Position numbers and translations under genes: made by a program
Part shown: positions 1-8,377 of the stretch, piece by piece
Numbering within the stretch: the stretch's first letter is position 1
Layout of the letters: every line of letters begins with the position of its first letter
Source of the DNA: Trichodesmium sp. MAG_R02
Lineage (GTDB): Bacteria > Cyanobacteriota > Cyanobacteriia > Cyanobacteriales > Microcoleaceae
Assembly (NCBI GenBank): GCA_023356605.1
Contig: JAKQYE010000009.1
Coordinates: 1-52,211, forward strand
Direction: 5' to 3'
DNA: 52,211 bases
Notes under the pieces: model-generated
Database searches by the model: none
What the model saw: the letters and a program-made list of their open reading frames with translations, nothing else
Told to the model about the DNA's origin: nothing

Positions 1-2247
1 CTTATTACCAATTTCTGGCTTTATTGCTTCTACATCTTTTTTATAGAGTAAAAGTAAACTTTCAAAAGCTTTTTTTCCTTCCTTTAATTTCCCCTGTTTT
101 TCTAGCACTCTTACTAAACAATTCCAGCCAATAGCAAGTTGACGTTTTTCATCAGAGTCTGTCTTCTTTATTCCTTTTTCAAAAGCGTGCTGTGCTTCCT
201 TGAATTGACCTTGTTTTTCTAACACTCCTCCTAAACGGTTCCAAATAATAGCAAGTCCCTGTTTGTCATCAAGACTTTCAGCCAGCCCTATTTCGGTTTC
301 AAAAGCGTGCTGTGCTTCCTTGAATTTACCTTGTTTTTCTAACACTCCTCCTAAACGGTTCCAAATAATAGCAAGTCCATGTTTCTCATCAAGACTTTTA
401 GCGAGGTCTATTCGGGTTTCAAAAGCCTGCTGTGCTTCCTTGAATTTACCTTGTTTTTCTAACACTCCTCCTAAACAATTCCAGCCAATAGCAAGTTGAT
501 GTTTGTCATCAAGACTTTTAGCCAGCTCTATTTCGGTTTCAAAAGCCTCCTGTGCTTCCTTGAATTGACCTTGTTTTTCTAACACTCCTCCTAAACGGTT
601 CCAAACAATAGCAAGAGACTTTTTATCATCAAGACTTTCATCAATTTCTATTTCTGCTTCAAAAGTTTCAATAGCTTTTTCCGTCTTACCTTGTTTCTGA
701 TAAACGCCACCTAGTACACCTAGCACTTTAGCGTGGCGCTTCCTCCGCGTATCTATATCTTCAATTTTTTGATCATCAGATGAAATATCTTTTGCAGAAA
801 TTAAGATTTCTTCTGCTCGTTCAAATTCTTCTACAAAAGACCAATACCGACCTTGGTGCATTTGACATCTAACTATTGTATACCAATCATCAAATTGTTC
901 TGCCCAAGTTTGAAGTCTTTCCATCAGACTAATTCCTTGTTCCCAATAGCCATAATGTTCAAATAACGGCTGCAACTTTAAAACAAACTCATAAGCTTCC
1001 TTTCTACTCTCCGTCGTCTGACCCCAATAACTCTGCAACCACTCAGCAGCTAAGAACACATCACTCAAATCTGTAGCAACTTCCGCAATAACCGTCTCAT
1101 CCTCCAAATCATCAAACTGTAACCGCTCCACAAAAAACTGAGCATGACGTTCCTGAGCCAAACTCAGCAAATTCCTATCTTGAGCAACAGACCTAGCATA
1201 CTCCCGCACCAAAGGATGTAATACAAAACGGTCCTGTTGAACTTCCTCAGAATTCAACAACGATATCTCATACAACTTATCTAAAAAATCCTCAGCATCA
1301 AACTCATCCTCACAACCCCCTGCTGCCATTGCCGTTCTCAGAGCAAACCCATCCTCCCCACAAACCCCCAGACAAGCAAAAAAATCAATTTCCTCCTCCT
1401 GCAAAAACTCCAAACTCAAATTCAAACAAGCTACCACATTAAAATCTGGATCTTCCCCCAAGCGTAGTCTTTGTAAAAGTCTTAATTGCTCCTTTTGCCT
1501 TTGTAGAGAATCAGCATAAGTAGCCAGCGATCGCCTTTTTCCCCGCAGAGTACCACCTACAACCTGTAGGGCCAAAGGTAACCTACCAACAACTTCAGCT
1601 ATCCGTTTTGCTGCAGCTAAGGCATTATCAATCTCACTTTGACCCAGAATATTCCTCAGTAAGTCCAGAGCATCATTTTCCGGGAGCGATCTTAACCTAA
1701 TTGTAGCAGTTTCAGACAAATCCAAAGAAACAGGCAAATTCTGCTTTCTAGTAGTAACAATTATAGCACAACGGTTTCCTCCCGGACGTAGAACCTTAAT
1801 TCTCGCCTCTTCCGCATTATCAAAAATCAGCAACATCCGCCTGGGAGCAAAGAACCTTTGCATAATCTCCCTAGCTTCTATATCATCATCCTCATGAATA
1901 GGATGGCCAATCATTCTCGCCAACCGACGGGCAATAGTATTGACATCCTTTTTATCCACCCGCAAACCTATCACTCCGTCAGGAAACTTATCCTGATGGA
2001 CAGTAGCAAAATGATAAGCTAAAGCAGATTTACCAACTCCGCCTCCTCCTGTCAACCCCACAATACTGCATACTTTCTCACCCTCCTGAAACAGCAGTAC
2101 ATTTTCCAACTGTTTCAGCTCATCCCCACGCCCAGTAAATGTCGAAATATCTGGCAGCGGGAGCTTAAAAAGATGATTATTTTTGACAGTTTGATTGCTT
2201 TTTGACTGGCCATCATTTCCGAAAAAAGGTAGGATGTAACCTCCTGA
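1..2247 (-). CDS. NB-ARC/TPR STAND protein, partial (C-terminus off the left edge)
   Basis: The minus strand is open for 749 codons from just after a TGA at 2248-2250 to the window edge. Reading it shows a linker, an entry motif (STFTGRGDELKQLENVL), a P-loop (GGGGVGKSALA, near 2020-2060), a Walker B (RRMLLIFDNAEEA), a GLPLAL-like motif (RLPLALQVVGG) and then TPRs. This is the NB-ARC (AP-ATPase) architecture of STAND switches: ATP binding triggers oligomerisation, with the TPRs as sensor. The TPR part (about 1-700) has a 40-residue period and near-identical 120-bp DNA repeats. There is no ATG before the NTPase core in this frame. The missing N-terminus is the overlapping 168-aa frame at 2213-2719, so this is probably one gene broken by a one-base indel at the six-base homopolymer 2222-2227. 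NB-ARC identity is firm; the ligand and effector are unknown. Confidence 0.85.
181..660 (-). repeat. Tandem 120-bp repeats encoding 40-aa TPR units
   Basis: Four successive units (181-300, 301-420, 421-540, 541-660) are nearly identical at the DNA level. Each contains the same stretch around ttgtttttctaacactcctc and encodes the TPR core GGVLEKQG(K/Q)FKEAQ. A diverged unit precedes and another follows. Such close identity suggests recent unit duplication or gene conversion. Confidence 0.9.
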
Positions 2248-2719
2248 TCAATCCTCTGAGAGGTTTCCAGGTTTTATACATCACACCTTCGGTATCCATC
2301 TCCAACTCATAGGAAGCGATCGCCGGAATCAAAGGTATAGCAACTTTCAATTTAGCAGAAGCTGATCTCTCCAAACCATCCAACCTAGCTCGAATTTCTT
2401 GCAACAAAGCAAACATTTCCGGAGGGTACTCAGCAAAAGAACCTTGCTCAAGAGAAGTAACTGCTTGCTCAACTTGTACCAACTGACTGGCCGCTTCATC
2501 TTCAGGAATAACAACCTCCTCCATAGGATAAAGCTCCCAGTATTCCTTTTCGTAGCCACTAATCTCCGGTAAGAGTTCTCTCTTAATGCGTTGCTGTATT
2601 TCAAACTTTTTATCACTACCGGGAGGGATAATAGCTAGCTCTTTTTGCCAATTCCCCAGTCTGTCGTAAAGTCTTTTAATCGTGTCCTCTAAATCTGCTA
2701 ACCGTTGGTGATTATACAT
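2213..2719 (-). CDS. N-terminal adaptor-like domain of the NB-ARC protein, split off by a frameshift
   Basis: This 168-aa frame starts MYNHQRLADLEDTIKRLYDR and has a charged helical segment (about 1-60), an acidic middle, and a segment with ASAKLKVAIPLIPAIASYE (about 125-145). I recognise this layout as the N-terminal region of cyanobacterial NACHT/NB-ARC proteins, where it probably serves as an effector-associated or coiled-coil adaptor domain. It ends HPTFFRK and stops inside the NB-ARC frame. Removing one T from the CCTTTTTTCGG run (as read on the minus strand) joins the frames as TFFGNDGQ. It is either the first half of a frameshifted gene, a slippage product, or an independently translated small protein. 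The upstream region is AT-rich with no clear promoter. Confidence 0.7.
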   Translation of the reverse strand: MYNHQRLADLEDTIKRLYDRLGNWQKELAIIPPGSDKKFEIQQRIKRELLPEISGYEKEYWELYPMEEVVIPEDEAASQLVQVEQAVTSLEQGSFAEYPPEMFALLQEIRARLDGLERSASAKLKVAIPLIPAIASYELEMDTEGVMYKTWKPLRGLIRRLHPTFFRK

Positions 2720-2930
2720 AATAAATTTTTCTCCTCAGTTATACAAGTCCATATCACCTTAGCACCTCGAGAAATCCTTTTAAAAACTTATGGAACATAA
2801 TTAGGCCCAGTTAAATACAAATTGTACATAATTATATATCATATCATTTCAAATGCCTAGCCGAGGTCTTTTATCTTTCAGGACTTACCCATGCAGATGA
2901 AAATCTACACTATCGGTAGGGGTTGATGGG

Positions 2931-3191
2931 GGTAAATGCCATTGTGGGGGGCGTAAATGCCATTGTGGGGGGCGTAAATGCCATTGTGGGGGGTAAATGC
3001 CATTGTGAGGGGTAAATGCCATTGTGGGGGGTAAATGCCATTGTGGGAGATATAGTTATTTTAAATAAGAATGAAACATTTTTTCGCCCGAAATACCTTT
3101 ATAGAGAAAAACTTGTCTCAATCTAAAGTGAAACGACTATAAATGCCATTGTGGGGGGCAAATGCCATTGTGGTGGGCAAATGCCAGAAAA
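2931..3191. repeat. Minisatellite, unit taaatgccattgtgggggg
   Basis: Copies of taaatgccattgtg begin near 2933, 2954, 2975, 2994, 3013 and 3032, spaced 19-21 bp by variable G tracts. More copies with caaatgcc follow near 3140-3185. The array is split at 3051-3141 by a family-3 element. No coding potential was recognised. Confidence 0.85.
3051..3141. repeat. Family-3 short inverted-repeat element
   Basis: It begins tatagttattttaaat and ends with aaacgactata, matching elements at 10974, 11436 and 23501. It sits at a TA within the minisatellite unit (TAAATGCC), so it appears to have inserted into the array. Confidence 0.65.
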
Positions 3192-3236
3192 TCCCTACTA
3201 TATATGGCGCTTAGTGTGCAAGTCCTGAAAGTTTTA

Positions 3237-3424
3237 ATTCAGGAATTAGAAGCTTTAGACAAAAACAAAAAAACCCTGTAGAAAATTTCCTTAAACAAAT
3301 CATCCGACATCTACTTCCATAGGAATATTGGCCAACAGAAATTCCCAAAAATACCAATCACCCACAAGTAGTTAACTTCAGAGATCAACTAAGACCCTGT
3401 ACAACTACTCACTTAAGACAATAA
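3237..3424 (+). pseudogene. Possible DUF29-like remnant
   Basis: Conceptual translation with one frame change and two stops gives pieces such as IQELEALDKNKKTL, NFLKQIIRHLLP, EYWPTEIP and HPQVVNFRDQL. These resemble the end of the small cyanobacterial DUF29 family (helical, with a conserved FW/YW and NFRxQL segment). The match is from memory and short, so this is tentative. The 3425-3617 stretch holds nothing else I can name. Confidence 0.3.
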
Positions 3425-3617
3425 AATAACAGTTCTGATTAAAATAGAAAATGATGGTGATAGGAAAATTTATCAAAGGCAAGTGCCTGAGAATATTAGC
3501 CTAGTTTATTCTGTCGATAAAAATTATCTAGAATTAAAGCTACTATTAGTCTGACTATTAGCGATCGCTTTTCTAGTTCTGAATTTAGTCTTAAATCAAC
3601 CATCAGTTTGAGCCAAA

Positions 3618-3974
3618 CTAAGAAACAAAATCAGTTAAAGCCATCCACAACTTTTGAGTCGAATCAAAACACTGCCAATTTTGATTTCCATCCAAATAAC
3701 AAATCAAGACCCTATCACTCTCAGAATCAGAAAAATGTTCTGCAAAACATAAAAAAGGATAAGTTTTACGACTTAATCTTTTAGCAACAGCCCAATTTGG
3801 ACATTCAATAGCTAAAATAGTTTCTCCATGTAAATAAGCCAGAGAAAAAATGCACTTGCGTAGAATAGCCCTGAGCCAACTTTCTGTATAGTCAAAATAT
3901 CTATCTATAAGTTGATTTGTCAAAGCTTTTTCCAAAGAACGATCTAATGAATCGCGATTTTTTAAGTAATCCAT
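3618..3974 (-). CDS. Conserved-looking hypothetical protein, 118 aa
   Basis: A 118-aa protein starting MDYLKNRDSLDRSLEKALTN. It has an amphipathic N-terminal helix, a middle segment with two cysteines and tryptophans (LRAILRKCIFSLAYLHGETI) and a C-terminal part rich in aromatics (NWQCFDSTQKLWMALTDF). There is no signal peptide or membrane segment. I do not recognise the family. It is divergent from the M48 protease gene, whose start is 119 bp away, so the two could share a control region at 3975-4093. Reading frame length and sensible composition support a real gene. Confidence 0.55.
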   Translation of the reverse strand: MDYLKNRDSLDRSLEKALTNQLIDRYFDYTESWLRAILRKCIFSLAYLHGETILAIECPNWAVAKRLSRKTYPFLCFAEHFSDSESDRVLICYLDGNQNWQCFDSTQKLWMALTDFVS

Positions 3975-4093
3975 ATTGAAATTTTAACCTCAAATTGTAA
4001 TTGCTTTATTTTGTCTGCCAACATAATTAATATAAACCTTTAAATGCCAGAATCAAAACTGGCTTATTCTTACTCAATTATCAAATTTTAATC

Positions 4094-5053
4094 ATGCCTA
4101 CCTATACCGGAATTTCTAGCGAAGCATTTCGCCATCCCCTAGATAGACAAGCTGAAGATACCTTACGGAGAGTGCCTGGATTTGACTTAATCGCCAGTAA
4201 ATTTGTAGAATTTATTTACGAACGCCCACAATATGTTTATTTAATGGGGAATGGAATTAAAGTTGGGCCTCGTCAATATGCCAGTATCTATCAAATATTT
4301 CGAGGATGTGTTAGAAGTTTAGACATCTTACCTGAACCCACCTTATTTGTTTCTCAAAATTCCCAAGTAAATAGCTATTCTCTGGGCAAAGATCAACCAA
4401 TTATAGTTTTAAATACTGGTCTTTTAGACTTATTAAATGAAGCAGAATTAAAAACTGTACTAGCTCACGAATTAGGACATATTAAGTGTGGCCATCCCAT
4501 CTTAAATCAGATGGCAATTTGGGCAATGGGTATTGCTTCAGCGATCGGAGAAGTAACTTTTGGTTTAGGTAATATAGTCAGCAGTGGATTAATTTTTGCC
4601 TTTTACGAGTGGCGGCGCAAAGCAGAATTATCCGCAGATAGAGCTGCTCTTTTAGTTATGGATGACCTAAATTTAGTCATGGAAACTATGATGAAGGTAG
4701 CTGGAGTCAGTAGTAAGCATGCCAATGAGTGTAGTCTACAAGAATTTATTCGTCAGTCTAATGATTATCAAGACCTAGACCAGGATGGCCTAAATCAAGT
4801 GTATAAATTTTTACTTTACAATGGTAGTCAGGGTGCAATGTTGAGTCATCCTTTTCCAGTAGAACGACTACACTATTTGCAAAATTGGGCAAATTCTGCC
4901 GAATATGGTCAAATTCGCGCTGGTAACTATAAACGTGCTACTGCGGAGAGTGCTGTTGAGGTAGAAGTAGACTCTCGAGAAAATGAAGCGGAAGCTTTGC
5001 GGCGTGAAATTCAAGACTTAAAACAGGAAATTAACCGAATTAAGTCGAGATAA
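4094..5053 (+). CDS. M48 family zinc metalloprotease
   Basis: A 319-aa protein with the gluzincin motif HELGH at residues 125-129 and the third zinc ligand region AELSAD (E178), diagnostic of family M48 (HtpX/Ste24-like) peptidases. A hydrophobic stretch (about 140-172) lies between these motifs, as in membrane-associated M48 enzymes. The C-terminus (about 285-319) is a charged coiled coil. Cyanobacterial M48 proteins of this size are usually annotated as protein quality-control peptidases; the substrate is unknown. It starts at an ATG 12 bp after a poly-T stretch without a strong Shine-Dalgarno. It appears monocistronic. Confidence 0.9.
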   Translation: MPTYTGISSEAFRHPLDRQAEDTLRRVPGFDLIASKFVEFIYERPQYVYLMGNGIKVGPRQYASIYQIFRGCVRSLDILPEPTLFVSQNSQVNSYSLGKDQPIIVLNTGLLDLLNEAELKTVLAHELGHIKCGHPILNQMAIWAMGIASAIGEVTFGLGNIVSSGLIFAFYEWRRKAELSADRAALLVMDDLNLVMETMMKVAGVSSKHANECSLQEFIRQSNDYQDLDQDGLNQVYKFLLYNGSQGAMLSHPFPVERLHYLQNWANSAEYGQIRAGNYKRATAESAVEVEVDSRENEAEALRREIQDLKQEINRIKSR

Positions 5054-5386
5054 GAGGGAGGAGGGAATAGGGGAGTCTGGGACCCACCCCTAACCCAGGC
5101 CTTGGAAGGAGAAGTAGGGGAGAGTGGAGAAGATTGAAATATAGATATAATTATGGGTAGCGGTATATTGTAATGGTTGTACATTAGTCCGGCAATTTTT
5201 GCTCTTGAGAACAGTGGTGGCATCTTGCTCCCGTGCCCGGTATTTCTTTTTCTTGTATACTATTACCATAATAATCCTATTTCAAGAGTGAAAGAAATGG
5301 GCAGCATAAAGGCAGAAGGAACAGGAATTGGAGCTATTTTTTAATGAGGCTTATGATTCTAGATAATGATTTAGAATTGCTATATG
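5054..5386. other. Intergenic, no gene recognised
   Basis: A G-rich then C-rich stretch (5054-5125) follows the M48 gene, then AT-rich DNA. I see no convincing ORF, hairpin terminator or RNA gene. Confidence 0.5.
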
Positions 5387-5500
5387 TACAGCGCTTTTCA
5401 AATTGATGAACTACATCGCCATAACCAAAACCTTGTAGGGACGTTACATAACAAAAATGCGAAGGTCCCTATTGTGTTCTAGGGACATAAACACTGTTAT
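5387..5500. repeat. Family-2 element (TA-flanked, TACAGCGCTTTTCA end)
   Basis: It starts tacagcgcttttcaaattg and continues with the family sequence ending near the acgttacataac core. The right end (aacactgttat) is degenerate. Related copies are at 6564, 9262, 31281, 33424, 38848 and 50783. The remaining 5501-5787 is AT-rich and holds only the upstream region of the next gene. Confidence 0.7.
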
Positions 5501-5787
5501 AATAGGACTACCAAAATAAGACTACATTTTTTGTCTTATAGAAAATAGACAAATGTCTTAAGGTACTTGTGTAGAATTATATAGTGTACTATCAATTAAA
5601 TTTTTGTCCGGAAACTAGACTATGTTAAGATGTAGTTAGAAATATAACAACTGTAGAATTGTATTTATAAGTCTTTGCTTGATTCTTTTAAAAGTGGATA
5701 ACTGAATACTTACAACTCACCTATAATTCTCTATATTCATACTATAAAAAATAATCAGTTATACAAGATAATCAGGAGTTTATAATT

Positions 5788-6210
5788 ATGTTACAAGATA
5801 AAAAATCCAATGGTTATAGTAAACCACCTCGTTTTTGGGGATTGAGTAAAGTAGGAGCGATCGCTCTGACAGTGGGAGCTACAGTAATGGGATTTACTAA
5901 TCCTCCTAGAGATGAATATGTTAATTATGCTTCCAATAAACTGGCAGTTGAGATTAGAGAATCTCTTTGTAAAGAATCTAAAGTACCAGACTTCTTAAGC
6001 AATTATACAGGAAATTTGATTAAGAGTTGTAAAAAGTTAATCCAAACTCAAAGAACTACTATTAAAGAATTAATGGATAATGCTACCCGACGTCAAAATT
6101 TAATATTATTTAGTGTTTATACGACTGAATTTCGCGGTAGAAGATATAACACTATTGGTGCAGTGGGAAATTTTCTTACATTTCCACCAGAGAAAATTGA
6201 TAGAAATTAA
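5788..6210 (+). CDS. DUF4359 family protein
   Basis: A 140-aa protein with a cytoplasmic N-terminus (about 1-20), one hydrophobic segment (about 22-40: KVGAIALTVGATVMGFTNP) and then a soluble domain with TNPxxxxYxxYA, two conserved cysteines (CKES, SCKKL) and RRQNLILFSVY. This pattern fits the cyanobacterial DUF4359 family, small membrane-anchored or secreted proteins of unknown function. A good Shine-Dalgarno (AGGAG near 5773) supports the ATG. It is monocistronic, and a repeat cluster begins 43 bp after the stop. Confidence 0.8.
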   Translation: MLQDKKSNGYSKPPRFWGLSKVGAIALTVGATVMGFTNPPRDEYVNYASNKLAVEIRESLCKESKVPDFLSNYTGNLIKSCKKLIQTQRTTIKELMDNATRRQNLILFSVYTTEFRGRRYNTIGAVGNFLTFPPEKIDRN

Positions 6211-6252
6211 TTACAATTTATGCTCATTTAGTAACCTTTGTAGGGATATTCT

Positions 6253-6465
6253 CAGGACTTACGCAGGCAAACTCCCCAAACCCGGTTTCTCCTAGATATT
6301 TATCAAGACTTACGAAGTCAAACTCCGCAAACCCGGTTTCTCCTAGATATTGATGTGTTAAAAAACAATGATTTACTGTCTTAACCGGGTTTTTTGCGTA
6401 AGTCCTGTTTATGTGTTAAAAACAATGATTTACTGTAGGAACCGGGTTTATTTGCGTAAGTCCTG
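6253..6465. repeat. Family-1 element interrupted by another family-1 element (outer copy)
   Basis: The outer element runs from caggacttacgcaggc to gcgtaagtcctg and is flanked by a perfect 5-bp direct repeat, attct (6248-6252 and 6466-6470). Removing the inner copy restores the usual ~104-bp element. Confidence 0.85.
6304..6407. repeat. Family-1 element inserted inside another copy (inner)
   Basis: It runs from caagacttacgaag to gcgtaagtcctg and is flanked by the direct repeat tttat at 6299-6303 and 6408-6412. One tttat is the original sequence of the outer element, so this is a clean insertion with a 5-bp target duplication. Confidence 0.85.
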
Positions 6466-6563
6466 ATTCTATTAAACATCCCTACTGGAGTGACATTCCT
6501 AAAATGTTGGCCCTTGTAGAATGAAGTAAAACCAATATTGCTTTATTGTGGTTTGGTTACCCT

Positions 6564-6703
6564 TACAGGACTTAAGTTTTCATGTCGGTAGACCACAGAG
6601 CGGGACGTAACGCGAATGCGACATGAAACGCATTTTTGTTATGCAACGTCCCTACAAGGCTTTGGTTATGGCGATGTAGTTCATCAATTTGAAAAGCGCT
6701 GTA
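6564..6703. repeat. Family-2 element
   Basis: The right end reads ttgaaaagcgctgta, the inverse of the family's left end, flanked by TA. The left end (tacaggacttaag) looks like a hybrid with a family-1 end. The interior contains the same gtcggtagaccacag and cgtccctacaa blocks as the other copies. Confidence 0.65.
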
Positions 6704-6719
6704 AGTGTATACTATTATT

Positions 6720-7661
6720 TTAGTAGCCCCAGCGGCGGTCAATTGCATATTTCAATGGCCTTCCCATACGACTGCAATTAATTGTATCAAGAATGGCAGC
6801 AGCTATTTCATCAGACCGACCTGGAGCAGCGATATGGGGAGTTACGATAATGCGCGGATCAGACCAAAAAGGATGGTCTACAGGCAAGGGTTCAGTATCA
6901 AAAACGTCCAAACAGGCACTAGCAATTTGACCAGAATCTAAGGCTGTTAGTAAATCAGGTTCTATCAAGTGCTTGCCTCGACCAACATTAATTAAATAAG
7001 CTCCTGGAGGCAAAGCTGAAAAAGTATCTTGGCACAGAATACCTTCAGTTTGTGGCGTAACTGGTAACAAGCACACGATCGCCCGACACTTATTTAGGAA
7101 AAGTTTAAACTGCTCCTGCCCGTGGAAGCATTCCACTCCTGCAACTATTTTGGGAGTTCGACTCCAACCACGAATAGGAAAGCCTATCAATTTTAGCTTT
7201 TTGGCAACCGTTAAACCTAAGTCACCCAGGCCCAAAATCCCCACAGTAAATGAGGTAGCGTCTTGTACAGGTAAATATTCCCAACGTTGCGATCGCTGTA
7301 ATGCTTGATATTCTAACAACCTCCTTTGAAAAACCAAAACAGCCATAGTGACATATTCTATCATTTGCAACCTTTTGCTTTCAGAGACCAGACGCACAAT
7401 TGGAATATTATCTGGTAAATCTGGATCTTCTAAAATTCTATTGACACCCGCTCCTAAAGACATAATTAACTTCAAGTTGGGAAATTTCTGCATCGCACCC
7501 GGTGGTGGCCACGCTGTTAGCACAATCTCAATCTCTTCAGGTTTCCCATATTCAGGCCATAATCGGAAATCTATATTCGGCTGCTCTTTCTTTAATTGGG
7601 CGATTAATATGTTTAACCAGGTATTCGTCGGCTTTGTTTCTACAAGTATTAGCACTACCAT
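6720..7661 (-). CDS. ghrA: D-2-hydroxyacid dehydrogenase (glyoxylate/hydroxypyruvate reductase A type)
   Basis: A 313-aa protein with the NAD(P)-binding loop GILGLGDLG at 141-149 and the catalytic set expected for the family: R228 (in NVGRGKHL), E257 (in FDTEPLP) and H276 (in TPHIAAP). The N-terminal part with LTAWPPPGAMQKFPNLKLI and SLGAGVNRIL is typical of the GhrA subgroup, which reduces glyoxylate and hydroxypyruvate with NADPH. Substrate assignment is by family resemblance only. A photorespiratory or overflow role would be reasonable in a cyanobacterium. The upstream end of the gene is 34 bp from a family-1 element, which may contribute to its leader. It appears monocistronic. Confidence 0.85.
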   Translation of the reverse strand: MVVLILVETKPTNTWLNILIAQLKKEQPNIDFRLWPEYGKPEEIEIVLTAWPPPGAMQKFPNLKLIMSLGAGVNRILEDPDLPDNIPIVRLVSESKRLQMIEYVTMAVLVFQRRLLEYQALQRSQRWEYLPVQDATSFTVGILGLGDLGLTVAKKLKLIGFPIRGWSRTPKIVAGVECFHGQEQFKLFLNKCRAIVCLLPVTPQTEGILCQDTFSALPPGAYLINVGRGKHLIEPDLLTALDSGQIASACLDVFDTEPLPVDHPFWSDPRIIVTPHIAAPGRSDEIAAAILDTINCSRMGRPLKYAIDRRWGY

Positions 7662-7694
7662 TGTTCAAGCTCCTATAGTCAATAGACAATTATC

Positions 7695-7797
7695 CAGGAC
7701 TTACGCAAAGAAACCCATTTTCTACAGTAAATCATTGTTTTTAACACATAAATATCTACGAGAAACCGGGTTTCTCAGTTTGCCTGCGTAAGTCCTG
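7695..7797. repeat. Family-1 element with 5-bp target duplication
   Basis: 103 bp, from caggacttacgcaaag to cctgcgtaagtcctg, with ttatc on both sides (7690-7694 and 7798-7802). It carries the internal arms gagaaaccgggtttctc. Confidence 0.9.
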
Positions 7798-8024
7798 TTA
7801 TCTTGTAAAATAGCTACTATTTCTTAGGGCTGACCTAGGGCGCTTAGATGCAAGTATCCTCCTCCACTCGAACTAAACAGGCAACCAGGGACACCTACAA
7901 TACCTATAGATTATAACATTTCTTCAAAAAACTGCTAAGAAGTCAAGCCATAGCGCTAAAGCAATGTAGCTGATTTTTTTTTCCAAACCCTCTTGCAGTA
8001 ACCGATCATTTTCCAGGTAATAAT

Positions 8025-8258
8025 TCACTGTCTGCTAGCATTTTTTTTCCCTAGTTCAGAGCAAGTTGCGATATTATTAAAAGTTATAAAGAAATTAGCA
8101 GACACATCTAATGTATCTTCTACTTTCTTTTGTTCGTGGTTAGGTTCATAGTTAACAGAATGTTCCCACCATCCTAGTTCTTCTACATAGATTTGATAGC
8201 GCAATTTGAAAATTTCTTCTCTTTCTTTAGGAGTCTGAGCTAATCTAATTTCTAACAT
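8025..8258 (-). pseudogene. Truncated GNAT-like N-acyltransferase, N-terminal fragment
   Basis: The 77-aa frame begins MLEIRLAQTPKEREEIFKLR followed by YQIYVEELGWW, the start typical of N-acyl amino acid synthase/GNAT proteins, and continues to SANFFITFNN. It then loses similarity and stops. The catalytic acetyl-CoA region is absent, so it is a remnant. A separate 30-odd codon frame between 7930 and 8020 (YYLENDRLLQEGLEKK) may be more of the same or unrelated. The rest of 7798-8024 holds nothing recognisable. The fragment lies downstream of the SET gene on the same strand, with a hairpin between them. Confidence 0.6.
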
Positions 8259-8301
8259 AGTATTTATAATATTAGGCTAACGAAATTTTGAAAATAGAAG
8301 A

Positions 8302-8346
8302 GAGGTAATTTTTTCATGTAAAATTATCCCTGAAAAAAATTACCTC
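8302..8346 (-). terminator. Hairpin terminator candidate after the SET gene
   Basis: gaggtaattttttca pairs with tgaaaaaaattacctc around a 14-base loop. It lies 32 bp past the SET stop codon on the minus strand and is AT-rich, so it could act in both directions. Confidence 0.5.
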
Positions 8347-8377
8347 AATAAAGGATTTATAGATTGTTAATTATTAA

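Larger units (their letters stand above)
2879..3227. repeat. Family-1 palindromic element expanded by a minisatellite and a nested insertion
   Basis: The ends are caggacttaccc and gcaagtcctg, the terminal inverted repeats of the main short element family in this window (compare 25461-25554, which shares the next 22 bases almost exactly). The interior is enlarged by a tandem repeat and by a family-3 element. No matching 5-bp target duplication is visible (tcttt against aaagt), so one end may be altered. Confidence 0.7.

Noticed and set aside
263-499. Plus-strand 78-aa ORF
   Set aside because: It is the opposite strand of the TPR repeats, and its own repetition comes from the 120-bp units.
181-660. 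The regular 120-bp repeats as a CRISPR array
   Set aside because: Repeat and spacer are not distinct, the whole unit is conserved, and it encodes TPRs in frame.
2931-3191. The GTAAATGCCATTGTG array as a CRISPR
   Set aside because: Units are directly adjacent with only G-tract variation, so there are no unique spacers.
7348-7791. Plus-strand 147-aa ORF
   Set aside because: It lies antisense to the hydroxyacid dehydrogenase and ends in a family-1 element.
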